From the NCBI GenBank assembly GCA_027118455.1, contig JAJAYZ010000015.1, positions 1 through 64,000 on the forward strand: a stretch of DNA of 64,000 nucleotides. Reading direction: 5' to 3'. Under the pieces are notes generated by a model. It was not told where the DNA came from, did not search any database, and saw nothing but the letters and a program-made list of their open reading frames with translations. The stretch is from Actinomycetes bacterium. GTDB lineage: Bacteria; Actinomycetota; Actinomycetes; JAHEKZ01. This document shows positions 33,907 to 42,448 of this stretch, one piece after another; position 1 is the stretch's first letter, and each line of letters begins with the position of its first letter. The translations under genes and the position numbers were made by a program.

Positions 33907-35840
33907 CAGACCAAGCCCAGCCGAACGACGCTGCCCTGGGGTGCCTGTGTTCCACCCTCGGGGTCTTGCGTCGCAACCCGGTTGAGCGGGCTGACACCGA
34001 ACAGGTCGTAGGTGCTGTACTTGAAGCCGGCGGCGGTGAGCTCGGCGATGGCCTCTTCGAGCGGCTTGTCCAGCACGTCGGGCACCTTAACCAGAGGTGG
34101 GCCGAGTGATACGACGACCGAGACAGTGCTGCCCTGTTCCGCGCTGGTTCCAGCTGCCAGATCTTGGCTGATGATCGCGCCCGCCGGAATCTTGTTGTCG
34201 TACTCCTCGCCGGTCTGGTCGTACTTGAGGTTGTGCTTGGACAGCTGCTGCTGTGCGCTTGCCGTGGAGTCGCCGGTGAGGTCGGGCACGGTGACAGGAC
34301 GTAGTCCCTTACTGACGACCAGGTCTACGGGGGTGTCCGGTCGAACCGAGGTACCCGACTCCGGCACGACGTTCATCACGATCCCGGTCTCAATGGTGTC
34401 GGAGTAACTACGGGTGGTCTCCCCTACGGCGAGGTTGCGCGCCTTGATCTGTTTCTTGGCGTCGGCGAGAGAGTCTCCAACTACGTTGGGGACTTCGTAT
34501 CGCTCTGGCCCCTTCGAAACGGTCAGCATCACCGTGCTGCCGGACCGCACTTCGGCACCTTGCGCTGGGTCACTGCTGGTGACTTCACCGGCCTTGACGA
34601 TCTCGCTGTACTTCTCGTCGGCGAACTCGACCGTCAGCCCTTCGGACTCGAGCTGCGCTTGGGCCGCTTCTGCGGTGAGTCCGGTCACCCGCGGCACCGT
34701 CGTGTTGCGGCCGGATCCCAGCCACCAGGCGAAGGCCCCTGCGGCCACGGCGAGGATCACGACGACCGTGAGGGCGACCAATCCGCGCCGGCGACTGCGC
34801 TTGCGATGGGCCTCGGGGTCGAGCGCCTGATCACCTGCCGTCGATGGGGTATCGCTTGGGGGAGGCGCTGCGGAGTCGTCGACGACCGGAGCTGCCACCA
34901 CCGGAGCTGCTGTGACGGCCGTGTCGTGACGGCTGGCGGCAACGGCGACCGGAATCGGGACGACCATCGTCTGCTGCAGGTCGACCGGCGCTGCGGGCTT
35001 CGGCACGCCGCGCACCAGCTGCAGGAGCACTGCTGCGTCGGCAGGGCGCTGGTTGGGCTCACGGCGGGTGGCTGCGAGCACGACATCGTCGAGCAGGTCG
35101 CTGACCCCGGAGCCGGCATCGGACGGAAGCGGTACGTCCTCGTTCACGTGCCGGTAGGCGACCGAGATCGCCTCGTCTCCGGTGAACGGTGGTGTGCCGG
35201 TGAGCATCTCGAAGAGCACGATGCCAGCTGAGTAAACGTCCGAGCGCTCGTCGGAGACTCCGGGCTTGACTTGTTCCGGAGAAAGGTAGGCAACCGTCCC
35301 GAGCAGGAGCCCGGAGGTGATGTGCTGCGTCGACGAAGAGTTCGTTGCTCTAGCGAGGCCGAAGTCGGTGACGTAGACGTGGCCGTCATCGGCGATGAGG
35401 ATGTTCTCAGGTTTGACGTCACGGTGGACGACGCTCTCGGCGTGCGCTGCCGCAAGAGCCTGGAGCACTGGGTCGATAACAGCCAGAGCCTCCTCGACCG
35501 GCAGCTGCTTGCGCTCGTTGAGGACGTCGCGCAGCGTGCGACTCGGCACGTATTCCATGGCGAGGAAGATCGTGCTCCCGTCCTGGCCCTGGTCGAACAC
35601 CTTGACGATGTGGGGGTTGGACAGACGAGCGGCTGCCCGCGCCTCGCGCGTGAAGCGTGCGACGAAGTCGGGGTCCTCGGCGAAGGATGGGTGCATCACC
35701 TTGAGGGCGATCGTGCGGTCGAGCCGGGTGTCGGTTGCCCGGTAGACGGTGGCCATACCTCCGCGTGCAACCTGCTCGTCTACGCGATATCGCTCGTCGA
35801 CGAGACGCCCGATCAACGGGTCGGCACCGTCGGAGTTCAC
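33906..35840 (-). CDS. PASTA-domain Ser/Thr protein kinase (PknL/PknB group)
   Basis: 644 residues. The kinase domain (about 12-275) has glycine loop VARGGMATVYRATD, Lys in IALKVMH, catalytic VVHRDVKPENIL and DFGLA. A linker precedes a single membrane segment (about 355-375, LVALTVVVILAVAAGAFAWWLG). Four extracellular PASTA repeats follow (VPRVTGLTAEAAQAQL; VPNVVGDSLADAKKQI; VPDLTGDSTASAQQQL; VPDVLDKPLEEAIAEL), which bind muropeptides in this family. Gene order with aroG and the Rv2175c-like gene matches mycobacterial pknL, but that kinase lacks PASTA repeats. Confidence 0.94.
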   Translation of the reverse strand: MNSDGADPLIGRLVDERYRVDEQVARGGMATVYRATDTRLDRTIALKVMHPSFAEDPDFVARFTREARAAARLSNPHIVKVFDQGQDGSTIFLAMEYVPSRTLRDVLNERKQLPVEEALAVIDPVLQALAAAHAESVVHRDVKPENILIADDGHVYVTDFGLARATNSSSTQHITSGLLLGTVAYLSPEQVKPGVSDERSDVYSAGIVLFEMLTGTPPFTGDEAISVAYRHVNEDVPLPSDAGSGVSDLLDDVVLAATRREPNQRPADAAVLLQLVRGVPKPAAPVDLQQTMVVPIPVAVAASRHDTAVTAAPVVAAPVVDDSAAPPPSDTPSTAGDQALDPEAHRKRSRRRGLVALTVVVILAVAAGAFAWWLGSGRNTTVPRVTGLTAEAAQAQLESEGLTVEFADEKYSEIVKAGEVTSSDPAQGAEVRSGSTVMLTVSKGPERYEVPNVVGDSLADAKKQIKARNLAVGETTRSYSDTIETGIVMNVVPESGTSVRPDTPVDLVVSKGLRPVTVPDLTGDSTASAQQQLSKHNLKYDQTGEEYDNKIPAGAIISQDLAAGTSAEQGSTVSVVVSLGPPLVKVPDVLDKPLEEAIAELTAAGFKYSTYDLFGVSPLNRVATQDPEGGTQAPQGSVVRLGLV

Positions 35841-35935
35841 AACGCCTGAGTTTACGTTCGTGAATGCGGTGCGCCGTGCATCTAGGGCCGTGTGCCGCTG
35901 CCAGTTCTGGGGTGACCTGGCTCACGTCGGTGTCC

Positions 35936-35963
35936 GATTCGCTGACTGAGTAGTCAGCGAATC
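35936..35963. promoter_or_regulatory. 12-bp-arm palindromic operator before flavoprotein gene
   Basis: GATTCGCTGACT (35936-35947) and AGTCAGCGAATC (35952-35963) are exact inverted copies around GAGT. The 28-bp palindrome ends three bases before a TAGTAT -10 hexamer and covers the expected -35 position, as expected for a TetR-type repressor site. No repressor gene is adjacent. Confidence 0.75.
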
Positions 35964-35966
35964 CAG

Positions 35967-35972
35967 TAGTAT
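35967..35972 (+). promoter_or_regulatory. -10 hexamer, likely leaderless start
   Basis: TAGTAT ends six bases before the ATG at 35979. There is no ribosome site. The palindrome at 35936-35963 would block this promoter. Confidence 0.6.
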
Positions 35973-35978
35973 GACCGC

Positions 35979-37142
35979 ATGCAGAGGATTGTGATCGTCG
36001 GTGGCGGCCTGGCCGGGTTTGAGGCGGCGCGGGCGCTGCGCACCCAAGGCTTTGCTGGCGAGGTCGTGATGCTGGCGGCCGAAGGGGAGCCTCCGTACGA
36101 CCGACCACCCCTTTCCAAGGGCGTACTGGCCTGGCGTGACGTCTCCCTGCACTTCGATGTGTCAGCCGCCGCCGACGTCGACCTGCGTCTCGGGACCCCG
36201 GCGACTGGCGTCAATGCCGGTACGGTGCTGACCGAAGCTGGCAGCATCGAGTGTGATGGCGTCGTACTCGCTGTGGGTGCTGACCCCATTACGCTGCCAG
36301 GGACGACAACGCTGCGTACCCTCACCGATGCGCACCAGCTGCGGGACTCGTTGGAGATGGGGGCCGAAGTGGCCATCATCGGGGCCGGCTGGATCGGCGC
36401 CGAGGTTGCCTTCGCAGCCGCAGAGAACGGCTGCTCGGTGACCGTCTACGAAGCGGCGGACTCACCGTTGTCGGCCGCCCTTCCCGCCGATCTCGGCCTT
36501 CGAACCGTTCAGTGGTACGAGCAGCTGGGGATCTCTCTGCGCCTGGGCGAACGAGTGGACGATGTCAGCGCGCTCGGCGCCGATGTGGTGCTGGCTGGGC
36601 TAGGTGCGCGCCCCGCAACGGGGTTTCTCTCCGACAGCGGCATCGAGATGCGGCCCGGTGATGGTGCCATCGTCGTCGACGACCGGCTGCGCTCGTCGAC
36701 GCCAGGCGTCGTCGCGGTCGGTGACTGCGCGGCATGGTGGTCATCGCGCTACGACACGCGGCTTCGTATCGAGCACTGGGACACCGCCCTGCACGCGCCG
36801 GCCGTTGCTGTTGCAGCTTTGCTGGCTGGGGAGTCAGCGGTCAAGAGTGTCGAGCCCTACGACCCGGTGCCGTACTTCTGGTCCGACCAGTTCGGCCACA
36901 CGATTCAGTGCGCAGGACACCGATCAGCGACGGATCGGCGCGTTGACCGCAGCGAGCAAGGTGACTGGGCAGTCGGATGGTTCGCTGACTCAGCCGATGG
37001 CCCGCAGCTGACAGCGCTTGCCGTTGTGGACCGGCCCCGTGACCTGACCCAGGCACGACGACTCATGACCGCACGGACACCGATCGACCCGGAGAAGTTC
37101 GCCGATCCGGCCAACCCCGTCAAGGCTTGCACCCTGGGATGA
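35979..37142 (+). CDS. FAD-dependent pyridine nucleotide-disulphide/ferredoxin reductase-like protein
   Basis: 387 residues. FAD-binding GxGxxG is VIVGGGLAGFEAARAL at the N-terminus, the NAD(P)H-binding second Rossmann is AIIGAGWIGAEVAFAAAENG (about 128-147), and the flavin motif VVAVGDCAAW is near 248. It follows the plan of ferredoxin/putidaredoxin/rubredoxin reductases (EPPYDRPPLSKG). No CxxC redox disulfide is present. No ferredoxin or P450 gene is nearby. Expression is probably controlled by the palindrome upstream. Confidence 0.88.
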   Translation: MQRIVIVGGGLAGFEAARALRTQGFAGEVVMLAAEGEPPYDRPPLSKGVLAWRDVSLHFDVSAAADVDLRLGTPATGVNAGTVLTEAGSIECDGVVLAVGADPITLPGTTTLRTLTDAHQLRDSLEMGAEVAIIGAGWIGAEVAFAAAENGCSVTVYEAADSPLSAALPADLGLRTVQWYEQLGISLRLGERVDDVSALGADVVLAGLGARPATGFLSDSGIEMRPGDGAIVVDDRLRSSTPGVVAVGDCAAWWSSRYDTRLRIEHWDTALHAPAVAVAALLAGESAVKSVEPYDPVPYFWSDQFGHTIQCAGHRSATDRRVDRSEQGDWAVGWFADSADGPQLTALAVVDRPRDLTQARRLMTARTPIDPEKFADPANPVKACTLG

Positions 37143-37173
37143 GATCGTCGTCCAGGCATGGCAGGGTGAGGGC

Positions 37174-37560
37174 GTGAGCACTCACGCAAGTATCGACACT
37201 CCTGTCACTCCTGACGTCGACGAGCTCGTCGGCGAGTGGCTGACCGTTCCCGACCTCGCGGAGGCCCTAGGAATTGACGTCGTCAACGTCCGTCAGCACC
37301 TCAAGGACGGCTACCTGATCAGCGTCCGCCGCGGTGAACGAGCGGTCATCAGCGTTCCGGTCGACTTCGTGCAGGACGGCGTCATCGTCAAGAAGATCCC
37401 TGGCCTTCTCACCCTTCTGCGGGACGCGGGCTACGACGAGAACCAGTCGCTGCGGTGGATCTTCACTCCTGACGACTCCTTACCGGGCACGCCCATGCAG
37501 GCGTTGGTCGAGAACCGGCACACCGAGGTGCGCAGACGCGCTCAATCGCTGGCCTTCTGA
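37174..37560 (+). CDS. Rv2175c-type winged-helix DNA-binding protein
   Basis: 128 residues. LTVPDLAEALGIDVVNVRQHLKDGYLI forms the helix-turn-helix, followed by basic RRGERAV and a C-terminal helical half (ENQSLRWIFTPDDSLPGTPMQAL). This resembles mycobacterial Rv2175c, a DNA-binding substrate of PknL. The kinase gene is one gene away, as in mycobacteria, so phosphorylation of its Thr-rich N-terminus (STHASIDTPVTPD) is a plausible control. The GTG start follows GGTGAGG. Confidence 0.85.
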   Translation: MSTHASIDTPVTPDVDELVGEWLTVPDLAEALGIDVVNVRQHLKDGYLISVRRGERAVISVPVDFVQDGVIVKKIPGLLTLLRDAGYDENQSLRWIFTPDDSLPGTPMQALVENRHTEVRRRAQSLAF

Positions 37561-37562
37561 CG

Positions 37563-37907
37563 GTGGAGCGGTTCTCGTACCTCGGCGTCCTAGCCTTCAT
37601 TGTGGTGGGCAGTGGGTGGCTCGAGTTCGGACTGCGCACCAAGGTTCTGCGACGTGGACGCCGCTTCGTACTCTCAGTAGCTCCGGTCGTTGCGCTGTTC
37701 TTGGTGTGGGACGCGTATGCCATCGCGCAAGGGCACTGGACCTTCGATCCGCAACGCACTACCGGCGCAACGGTCGGTGCCGGGATCCCGATAGAAGAGC
37801 TCATCTTCTTTCTCGCGGTGCCGTTCGCTGCGGTCCTGAGTCTTGAGGCGGTCCGGTCGGTGCGTGGATGGACGATTGGTGACGAGCCACCCGAGGAAGC
37901 GCCGTGA
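37563..37907 (+). CDS. crtYc: Lycopene cyclase subunit CrtYc
   Basis: A 114-residue membrane protein of the heterodimeric actinobacterial lycopene cyclase family. It has three membrane segments and the conserved PIEELIFFLAVPFAAVL motif (Glu pair). Its GTG lies two bases after the preceding stop, and its own end overlaps crtYd (GTGA). With CrtYd it cyclises lycopene ends. Beta- versus epsilon-type activity and one- versus two-ring products cannot be told by eye. Confidence 0.88.
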   Translation: MERFSYLGVLAFIVVGSGWLEFGLRTKVLRRGRRFVLSVAPVVALFLVWDAYAIAQGHWTFDPQRTTGATVGAGIPIEELIFFLAVPFAAVLSLEAVRSVRGWTIGDEPPEEAP

Positions 37908-38314
37908 CCTACACCGAACTGGCGCTGCTCGGCGTTGGGCTCACTGTGCTGCTCGATCTCGTCGTCCTGCGGACGCGGCTGCTGCTACGCCGTGCGTTCT
38001 GGGTGGCGTACGCGATCATCGTCTTCTTTCAGCTGCTGACGAACGGCGTCCTCACCGGGTTCGAGATTGTTCGGTACTCCGGCGATGCGATCATCGGGTC
38101 GGATTCGCCGACGTTTCTCGGTGACGGGCGTATCGCGTACGCCCCGGTTGAGGACCTGCTTTTCGGGTTCGCGCTGGTGGTGCAGACCCTGGTCTGGTGG
38201 GTCTGGTGGGGACGGCGAGGCGTCCAGTTCCGACCGCTGGCCGGTCCGCCGGTCTGGCGGGGTGCTCGTGGTTCGTCGGGTCAGGCGGCGTTCGGTGGCC
38301 AGGAGACCCCCTGA
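37904..38314 (+). CDS. crtYd: Lycopene cyclase subunit CrtYd
   Basis: 136 residues with three membrane segments and the second copy of the cyclase motif, APVEDLLFGFALVVQTL, matching the IEDxxF pattern of CrtYd. It is translationally coupled to crtYc with CGAGGAAG as ribosome site. The C-terminal ~25 residues are hydrophilic and continue into the 85-bp repeat region, so the 3' end may have been altered by the repeat. Confidence 0.87.
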   Translation: MTYTELALLGVGLTVLLDLVVLRTRLLLRRAFWVAYAIIVFFQLLTNGVLTGFEIVRYSGDAIIGSDSPTFLGDGRIAYAPVEDLLFGFALVVQTLVWWVWWGRRGVQFRPLAGPPVWRGARGSSGQAAFGGQETP

Positions 38315-38389
38315 GGTGGCGGTAACGGGCCTGAGGCGGCGGTCGAAGGCCACCTTTGTGCGCTACGACCACGTCACCTGGTCATCGTG
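38305..38389 (-). repeat. 85-bp intergenic repeat, copy 2
   Basis: Reverse complement of 29450-29534 with 15 mismatches and no gaps. On the minus strand it supplies the last codons and the stop of crtB (ACG-ATG-ACC-AGG-TGA), and its other end reaches into the last codons of crtYd. A hairpin like that of copy 1 is kept with one mismatch and one G-U pair. Confidence 0.85.
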
Positions 38390-39315
38390 GTTCGTGGAAG
38401 ACGGCCGGCGCGGCGAGCCCGGATGGCACGGAACCAAGCCGGTAAGGCCACCTGGGCACGGCGGGGCACCGACACTGACGCCCGCTCGGTGAACACCTGG
38501 TAGTCGATCTTCTCGACGGCATCGGCGATACCGCAGTAGAGAACGCGTGCTGCGTCGATGCAGGGCTGGCTGTCGGGGGCGAGCAGCGCGATACCGGGAC
38601 GGGATGCCTGCTCCAGCCGGCGAACTCTGGCGATCTCGAACTTCAGCAGTTCGCGAATGGGTGCGGTGACGACGCGGCGCTCCAGATCCGCGCGTGTCAA
38701 GTCGAACTGGGCCAGATCGGCCAAGGGGAGGTAGAGACGACCACGATCGAGGTCCTCGCTGATGTCGCGGATGAAGTTTGCCAGCTGGAAGGCGACACCG
38801 AGGTCCATTGCGTAGTTGTAAGCAGCGTCCGAACTTGGTTGGAGAATCGGCACCATCTGCAGGCCGATCACGGCCGCTGATCCGTAGACGTACTCGTAGA
38901 GCGCTTCGTAGTCGGCGTACTGAGTGACCGTGAGATCCATGGCCATGGAGTGCAGGAACGCCTCGAAGTGGGCGCGCGGGATGTTCCAGCGCTGCACCGT
39001 GTCGATAACCGCACGGCAGATTGGGTCATTGCTGTGGCCGCCATCGAGGTCGACCAGGAACTGCTCGCCCCACTCGTGCAGATGCGCTGCCTTCTCGTCA
39101 TCGGTGAGTGTGCTGGCGAGATCGTCGACGATCTCGTCGGCGTAGCGCGCGAAGCCGTAGAGCGCATGGACGAACGGTCGCTTGGCTGGAGGCAGGAGCA
39201 GGGTGGCCAGGTAGTACGTCTTGCCGTGAGCGGCGTTGAGCTGCCGACAGGCCTCGTAGGAGTCGCGGAGGTGCGGACCGGTGATTCCCGCCGAATCCAG
39301 CTCTCGTTGGCTCAC
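38374..39315 (-). CDS. crtB: Phytoene synthase
   Basis: 313 residues. It joins two geranylgeranyl diphosphates to phytoene. The first Asp-rich motif is YGFARYADEIVDDLA, the second is FQLANFIRDISEDLDRGRLYLP, with TYYLATLLLPPAKRPFVHALYG at the N-terminus. The GTG at 39315 (AGGA site upstream) replaces a much longer open frame. The last residues (TTMTR) are encoded by the 85-bp repeat. It is divergent from the barstar gene. Confidence 0.93.
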   Translation of the reverse strand: MSQRELDSAGITGPHLRDSYEACRQLNAAHGKTYYLATLLLPPAKRPFVHALYGFARYADEIVDDLASTLTDDEKAAHLHEWGEQFLVDLDGGHSNDPICRAVIDTVQRWNIPRAHFEAFLHSMAMDLTVTQYADYEALYEYVYGSAAVIGLQMVPILQPSSDAAYNYAMDLGVAFQLANFIRDISEDLDRGRLYLPLADLAQFDLTRADLERRVVTAPIRELLKFEIARVRRLEQASRPGIALLAPDSQPCIDAARVLYCGIADAVEKIDYQVFTERASVSVPRRAQVALPAWFRAIRARRAGRLPRTTMTR

Positions 39316-39439
39316 GTCGACATCCTGCCGCACGGGTATGGCACACCGCGCGCCGCTAGGACGAGTAGCGTGAGGCTGGTCAGGGAAGTATCGGCGGCGA
39401 GCCGATACCACCGGTCGAAACGCGTGAAGGGTGAGGGCA

Positions 39440-39940
39440 ATGAGCACGGAGTCGATGGAAGAGCCGGTCGACCCCAACGACCCCGAACTCTTCGGCTCAC
39501 TGGAGGACGACGAGGTGCCGGTCTCGGTCCGGGAGGCCTTCGAGGGTCGACGCGGGGTTCACCTGCTGGAGGGCGAACCAGGGCCGGTCCGCCGTGAGGC
39601 CGCCGAGCAGGACTGGCACACCGTCACACTCGATACGTCCGGGGCGGACGATCGCGGAGGGTTCGTCGCCGCGCTCTCCGACGCCTTCGACCTTTCCGGT
39701 CTCGGCGCTGGTTCGTGGGATGTTCTGGACCAGCATCTGCGTGCACTTGACCTCGATGAGCCCAACGGGTTGCTCGTCTGTTGGGAAGGCTGGGGCTACT
39801 TCGCCGACGAAGACCCGGACAGTTTCGAGATGGCGATCGAAATCTTCCAGGACGCCTGTATTGCCTGGCAGTACGACAAGTTCCAAGCAGCTGTGCTACT
39901 GGTGGGCGATGGCCCGGAGACCGACGTCCCGTCCTGGTAA
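39440..39940 (+). CDS. Barstar-family protein
   Basis: 166 residues. The barstar fold is seen from about 55: VTLDTSGADDRGGFVAALSDAFDLSGLGAGSWDVLDQHLRAL, then LLVCWEGW and a late helix and strand (FQAAVLLVGDG). Barstars inhibit barnase-type ribonucleases. The first ~50 residues are an acidic extension. No barnase-like or toxin gene is next to it, so it is an orphan inhibitor or has another role. A GTGAGGG site precedes ATG 39440. Confidence 0.8.
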   Translation: MSTESMEEPVDPNDPELFGSLEDDEVPVSVREAFEGRRGVHLLEGEPGPVRREAAEQDWHTVTLDTSGADDRGGFVAALSDAFDLSGLGAGSWDVLDQHLRALDLDEPNGLLVCWEGWGYFADEDPDSFEMAIEIFQDACIAWQYDKFQAAVLLVGDGPETDVPSW

Positions 39941-40108
39941 GGACGACCATTCGCGGCGCCTGATGTAGCTCAGGGGTTAGTTGATAGTGCCGGGAAGGGT
40001 CCGCTCAGACGATCCAGTCCCAGATCTGGTTCGTATCGAGGGCGTTGGACGCGGCTCACGTGCTGGGATGGTTCTTGTGAGGGAGCTCGCTCTTCTTCCT
40101 GCCTGCTC

Positions 40109-40831
40109 TCAGCGAGGCTCGCAGAGCCAGGTGACGCGTCGGCCCTTCTGGTACGACTCTGCGGAGCGTTGATCGGGAAAGTTCTCTTCTAGGAAGGTCG
40201 GCCAGTCGAATTTTTTGACCACCTCGAAACCGTGTGCGTTGAGCATCAACTCAAGTGCCGACGGGGATGGTCGGCCAGTGATGAGGTGACCCTCTAGGTC
40301 GAACGTAGTGTCAGCCCCTGCGGCCTGCTTCGAGCTGTCCTCGACATGGACCCTGATGAAGGGCAGCTCATTGGCAATGACTCCGGAGTCGATGAGCAAG
40401 TACTTGGGGTTCAGTTTCCGGATGCCTGAGAACAAGTCCTGATAGCGAAGCGTGTGGTAGATGAAGCCAAGACACATCACGACCTCTGCATCCTCAGATT
40501 TCAGCTGGAAGTCCGAAGGATTCTGCAGGACCTCAAAAACGTCATCGTTGATGAAGCGGTAGGTGTCCTTCGGCACGCTGTACTCGGTGAAGTTCTCCTC
40601 GGCATGCTTGACCATTTCCGAGCGGAACTCGATTCCGGTGGTGAAGGTCGCCCCCATCTTGTTCGCGGCCATGGTCCAGCGTCCGTCGTGGCTGGCGATG
40701 TCAACGACGCGAGCCCCACGGAAGATGGCTGCGTTCGCCTCGAACATGGCGCGGTATCGGATGTGCAGCCGTAGAGGGTTGTTGGCGGTGGTGCTCGTCG
40801 TGAGAAACCGCGGATAATCATCAAAGAACAT
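40109..40831 (-). CDS. Class I SAM-dependent methyltransferase, low GC
   Basis: 240 residues from ATG 40831, with AGGAG upstream. The SAM motif is ARVVDIASHDGRWTMAANKMGA and motif II region is TTGIEFRSEMVKHAEENF, followed by DAEVVMCLGFIYHTLRYQDLF. GC is near 50% by eye in several lines, against about 65% or more in the flanking crt genes, so it is probably acquired. The substrate is unknown. Its place after crtI raises carotenoid or glycolipid methylation, but it is not the CrtF family. Confidence 0.75.
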   Translation of the reverse strand: MFFDDYPRFLTTSTTANNPLRLHIRYRAMFEANAAIFRGARVVDIASHDGRWTMAANKMGATFTTGIEFRSEMVKHAEENFTEYSVPKDTYRFINDDVFEVLQNPSDFQLKSEDAEVVMCLGFIYHTLRYQDLFSGIRKLNPKYLLIDSGVIANELPFIRVHVEDSSKQAAGADTTFDLEGHLITGRPSPSALELMLNAHGFEVVKKFDWPTFLEENFPDQRSAESYQKGRRVTWLCEPR

Positions 40832-40945
40832 GCCGGGGCTCCTAGTCGACGTCTGGGTGGGATGCGGTCTGTAGTTTACACGCGGTTTGTCATGGCCGGT
40901 GCTCGCGAGGCGGCCAGACCGGGGCGCATCAAACGCCGCCAATGC

Positions 40946-42445
40946 TCAGCGCAGCGCCCGGGAGCGGTAGCTCGGATCCGGCCCGGTGATCCGTTCGGCT
41001 GCGAGGCGCCCCGAAATCAGCACCATCGGGACTCCGACGCCTGGCGTGGTGCCCGACCCGGCAAACACGATGTTCTCACCCCAGAGGTTCTTGGGTCGGA
41101 ACGGCCCGGTCTGCAGGAACGAGTGCGCCGAGGCAAACGGAGACCCGTCAGCCATTCCCTGCCGCTCCCAGTCGGCCGGGTCGATGATGTGCTCGACCTC
41201 GACGGCGTCACCGAACCCGACGTAGCCGCGCTCCTCCAGAACCGCGAGCACGTGGTCGCGGTAGCCCTCGCGCTCCTGGGACCAGTTGATGTCGGCAGAG
41301 GTATTCGGCGTCGGGAAGAAGACGTAGTAGATCTCGCGGCCGTCCGGGGCAAGCGATGGGTCGGACTGCGTCGGGTTGGACACCAAGAAGCTGGGGTCGC
41401 TCATCAGCTCGCCGCGGTCGATGAGCTGGTCGAAGACGCCACGCCAGGAGCGGCCGAAGTGGATGTTGTGGTGCGCAACCTTTGAGTACGACGCTGAGGA
41501 GCCAGCGAGCATGAGGAAGCAGGACGGTGAGGAGCGCAGGCGACGGACTGACCATGGCTCCTCACCGAGAAGATCGCGCATCGCAACAGGGAGGTCGGGG
41601 TTGACGACGACGGCGTCACAGGCGATCCGCTCACCATCTGCGGTGTGGACGGCGACCGCGCGCGCCCCGCGGCGTTCAATGTGGATTGCTTCGGTGCTGT
41701 AACGGAAGTCGACCCCGTGCTTGCCGGCCGCCGCAGCCATCGCTTCGGGGACGGCGTGCATGCCACCCTCTGGCGCGTAGACGCCGGCCACCGAATCCAT
41801 GTAGGCGATGACGCAGTAGAGGGCGAGCGCATTGAACGGCGACATGCCGGCATACATGGCCTGGAAGGACAGCACGCGCTGTGTTCTGGGATCTTTGAGG
41901 TACTGCTCGACCTTCGGTGCCATGCGCCGGAAGCCTCCGAGGGCGGCCAGGCGCGCCAGGTTCGGTGTGAGCAAGTCGAAGGGTGAGTCGATGTTTCGGT
42001 CGATGAAGTCGGTCATTTCATAGCGATAGAGCTGGGTGACGAACTCGACGTACCTCCGGTATCCGTCGGCCTCATCGGGTCCGCAGACTCGGCGGATCTC
42101 CTCGACCATGGCGGACGGGTCGGCCTTGACGTCCAGCGAAGTGCCGTCGGCATACCATGCGCGGTAGAGCGGGTCGATCGGACGGAGCGTGAGCCAGTCG
42201 GCCATGTCTTCGCCCACGCAGTCGAAAGCGTCAGCGATCAGGTCGGGCATCGTCAGGACGGTGGGTCCGTTGTCGAAGCGGTATCCGGCGTCAGCGATGA
42301 CGCCGGCGCGTCCGCCAGGAACAGCTGCTCGCTCGATGACGGTCACTTGGCGGCCGGTCCCGGCCAGTCGAAGAGCTGCCGAGAGTCCGGCTAGACCAGC
42401 GCCGATGACGACCACATGGTCGGTTCGACCGCGAACGGTGCGCAT
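40946..42445 (-). CDS. crtI: Phytoene desaturase
   Basis: 499 residues. It introduces the double bonds that turn phytoene into lycopene. FAD-binding VVVIGAGLAGLSAALRLAGTGRQVTVIERAAVPGGRAG is at the N-terminus, and the C-terminal bacterial-type desaturase signature is FAGSGTTPGVGVPMVLISGRLAAERI. The length is typical of CrtI. It starts three bases after the crtE stop. Confidence 0.93.
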   Translation of the reverse strand: MRTVRGRTDHVVVIGAGLAGLSAALRLAGTGRQVTVIERAAVPGGRAGVIADAGYRFDNGPTVLTMPDLIADAFDCVGEDMADWLTLRPIDPLYRAWYADGTSLDVKADPSAMVEEIRRVCGPDEADGYRRYVEFVTQLYRYEMTDFIDRNIDSPFDLLTPNLARLAALGGFRRMAPKVEQYLKDPRTQRVLSFQAMYAGMSPFNALALYCVIAYMDSVAGVYAPEGGMHAVPEAMAAAAGKHGVDFRYSTEAIHIERRGARAVAVHTADGERIACDAVVVNPDLPVAMRDLLGEEPWSVRRLRSSPSCFLMLAGSSASYSKVAHHNIHFGRSWRGVFDQLIDRGELMSDPSFLVSNPTQSDPSLAPDGREIYYVFFPTPNTSADINWSQEREGYRDHVLAVLEERGYVGFGDAVEVEHIIDPADWERQGMADGSPFASAHSFLQTGPFRPKNLWGENIVFAGSGTTPGVGVPMVLISGRLAAERITGPDPSYRSRALR

Positions 42446-42448
42446 GAG

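Noticed and set aside
39959-40045. tRNA-like text (TGTAGCTCAGGGGTTAG and, further on, GGTTCGTATC)
   Set aside because: The D-stem partner is wrong, there is no anticodon stem of the right size, and the T-stem and acceptor stem do not pair. It might be a decayed tRNA fragment, but it is not supported as a gene.
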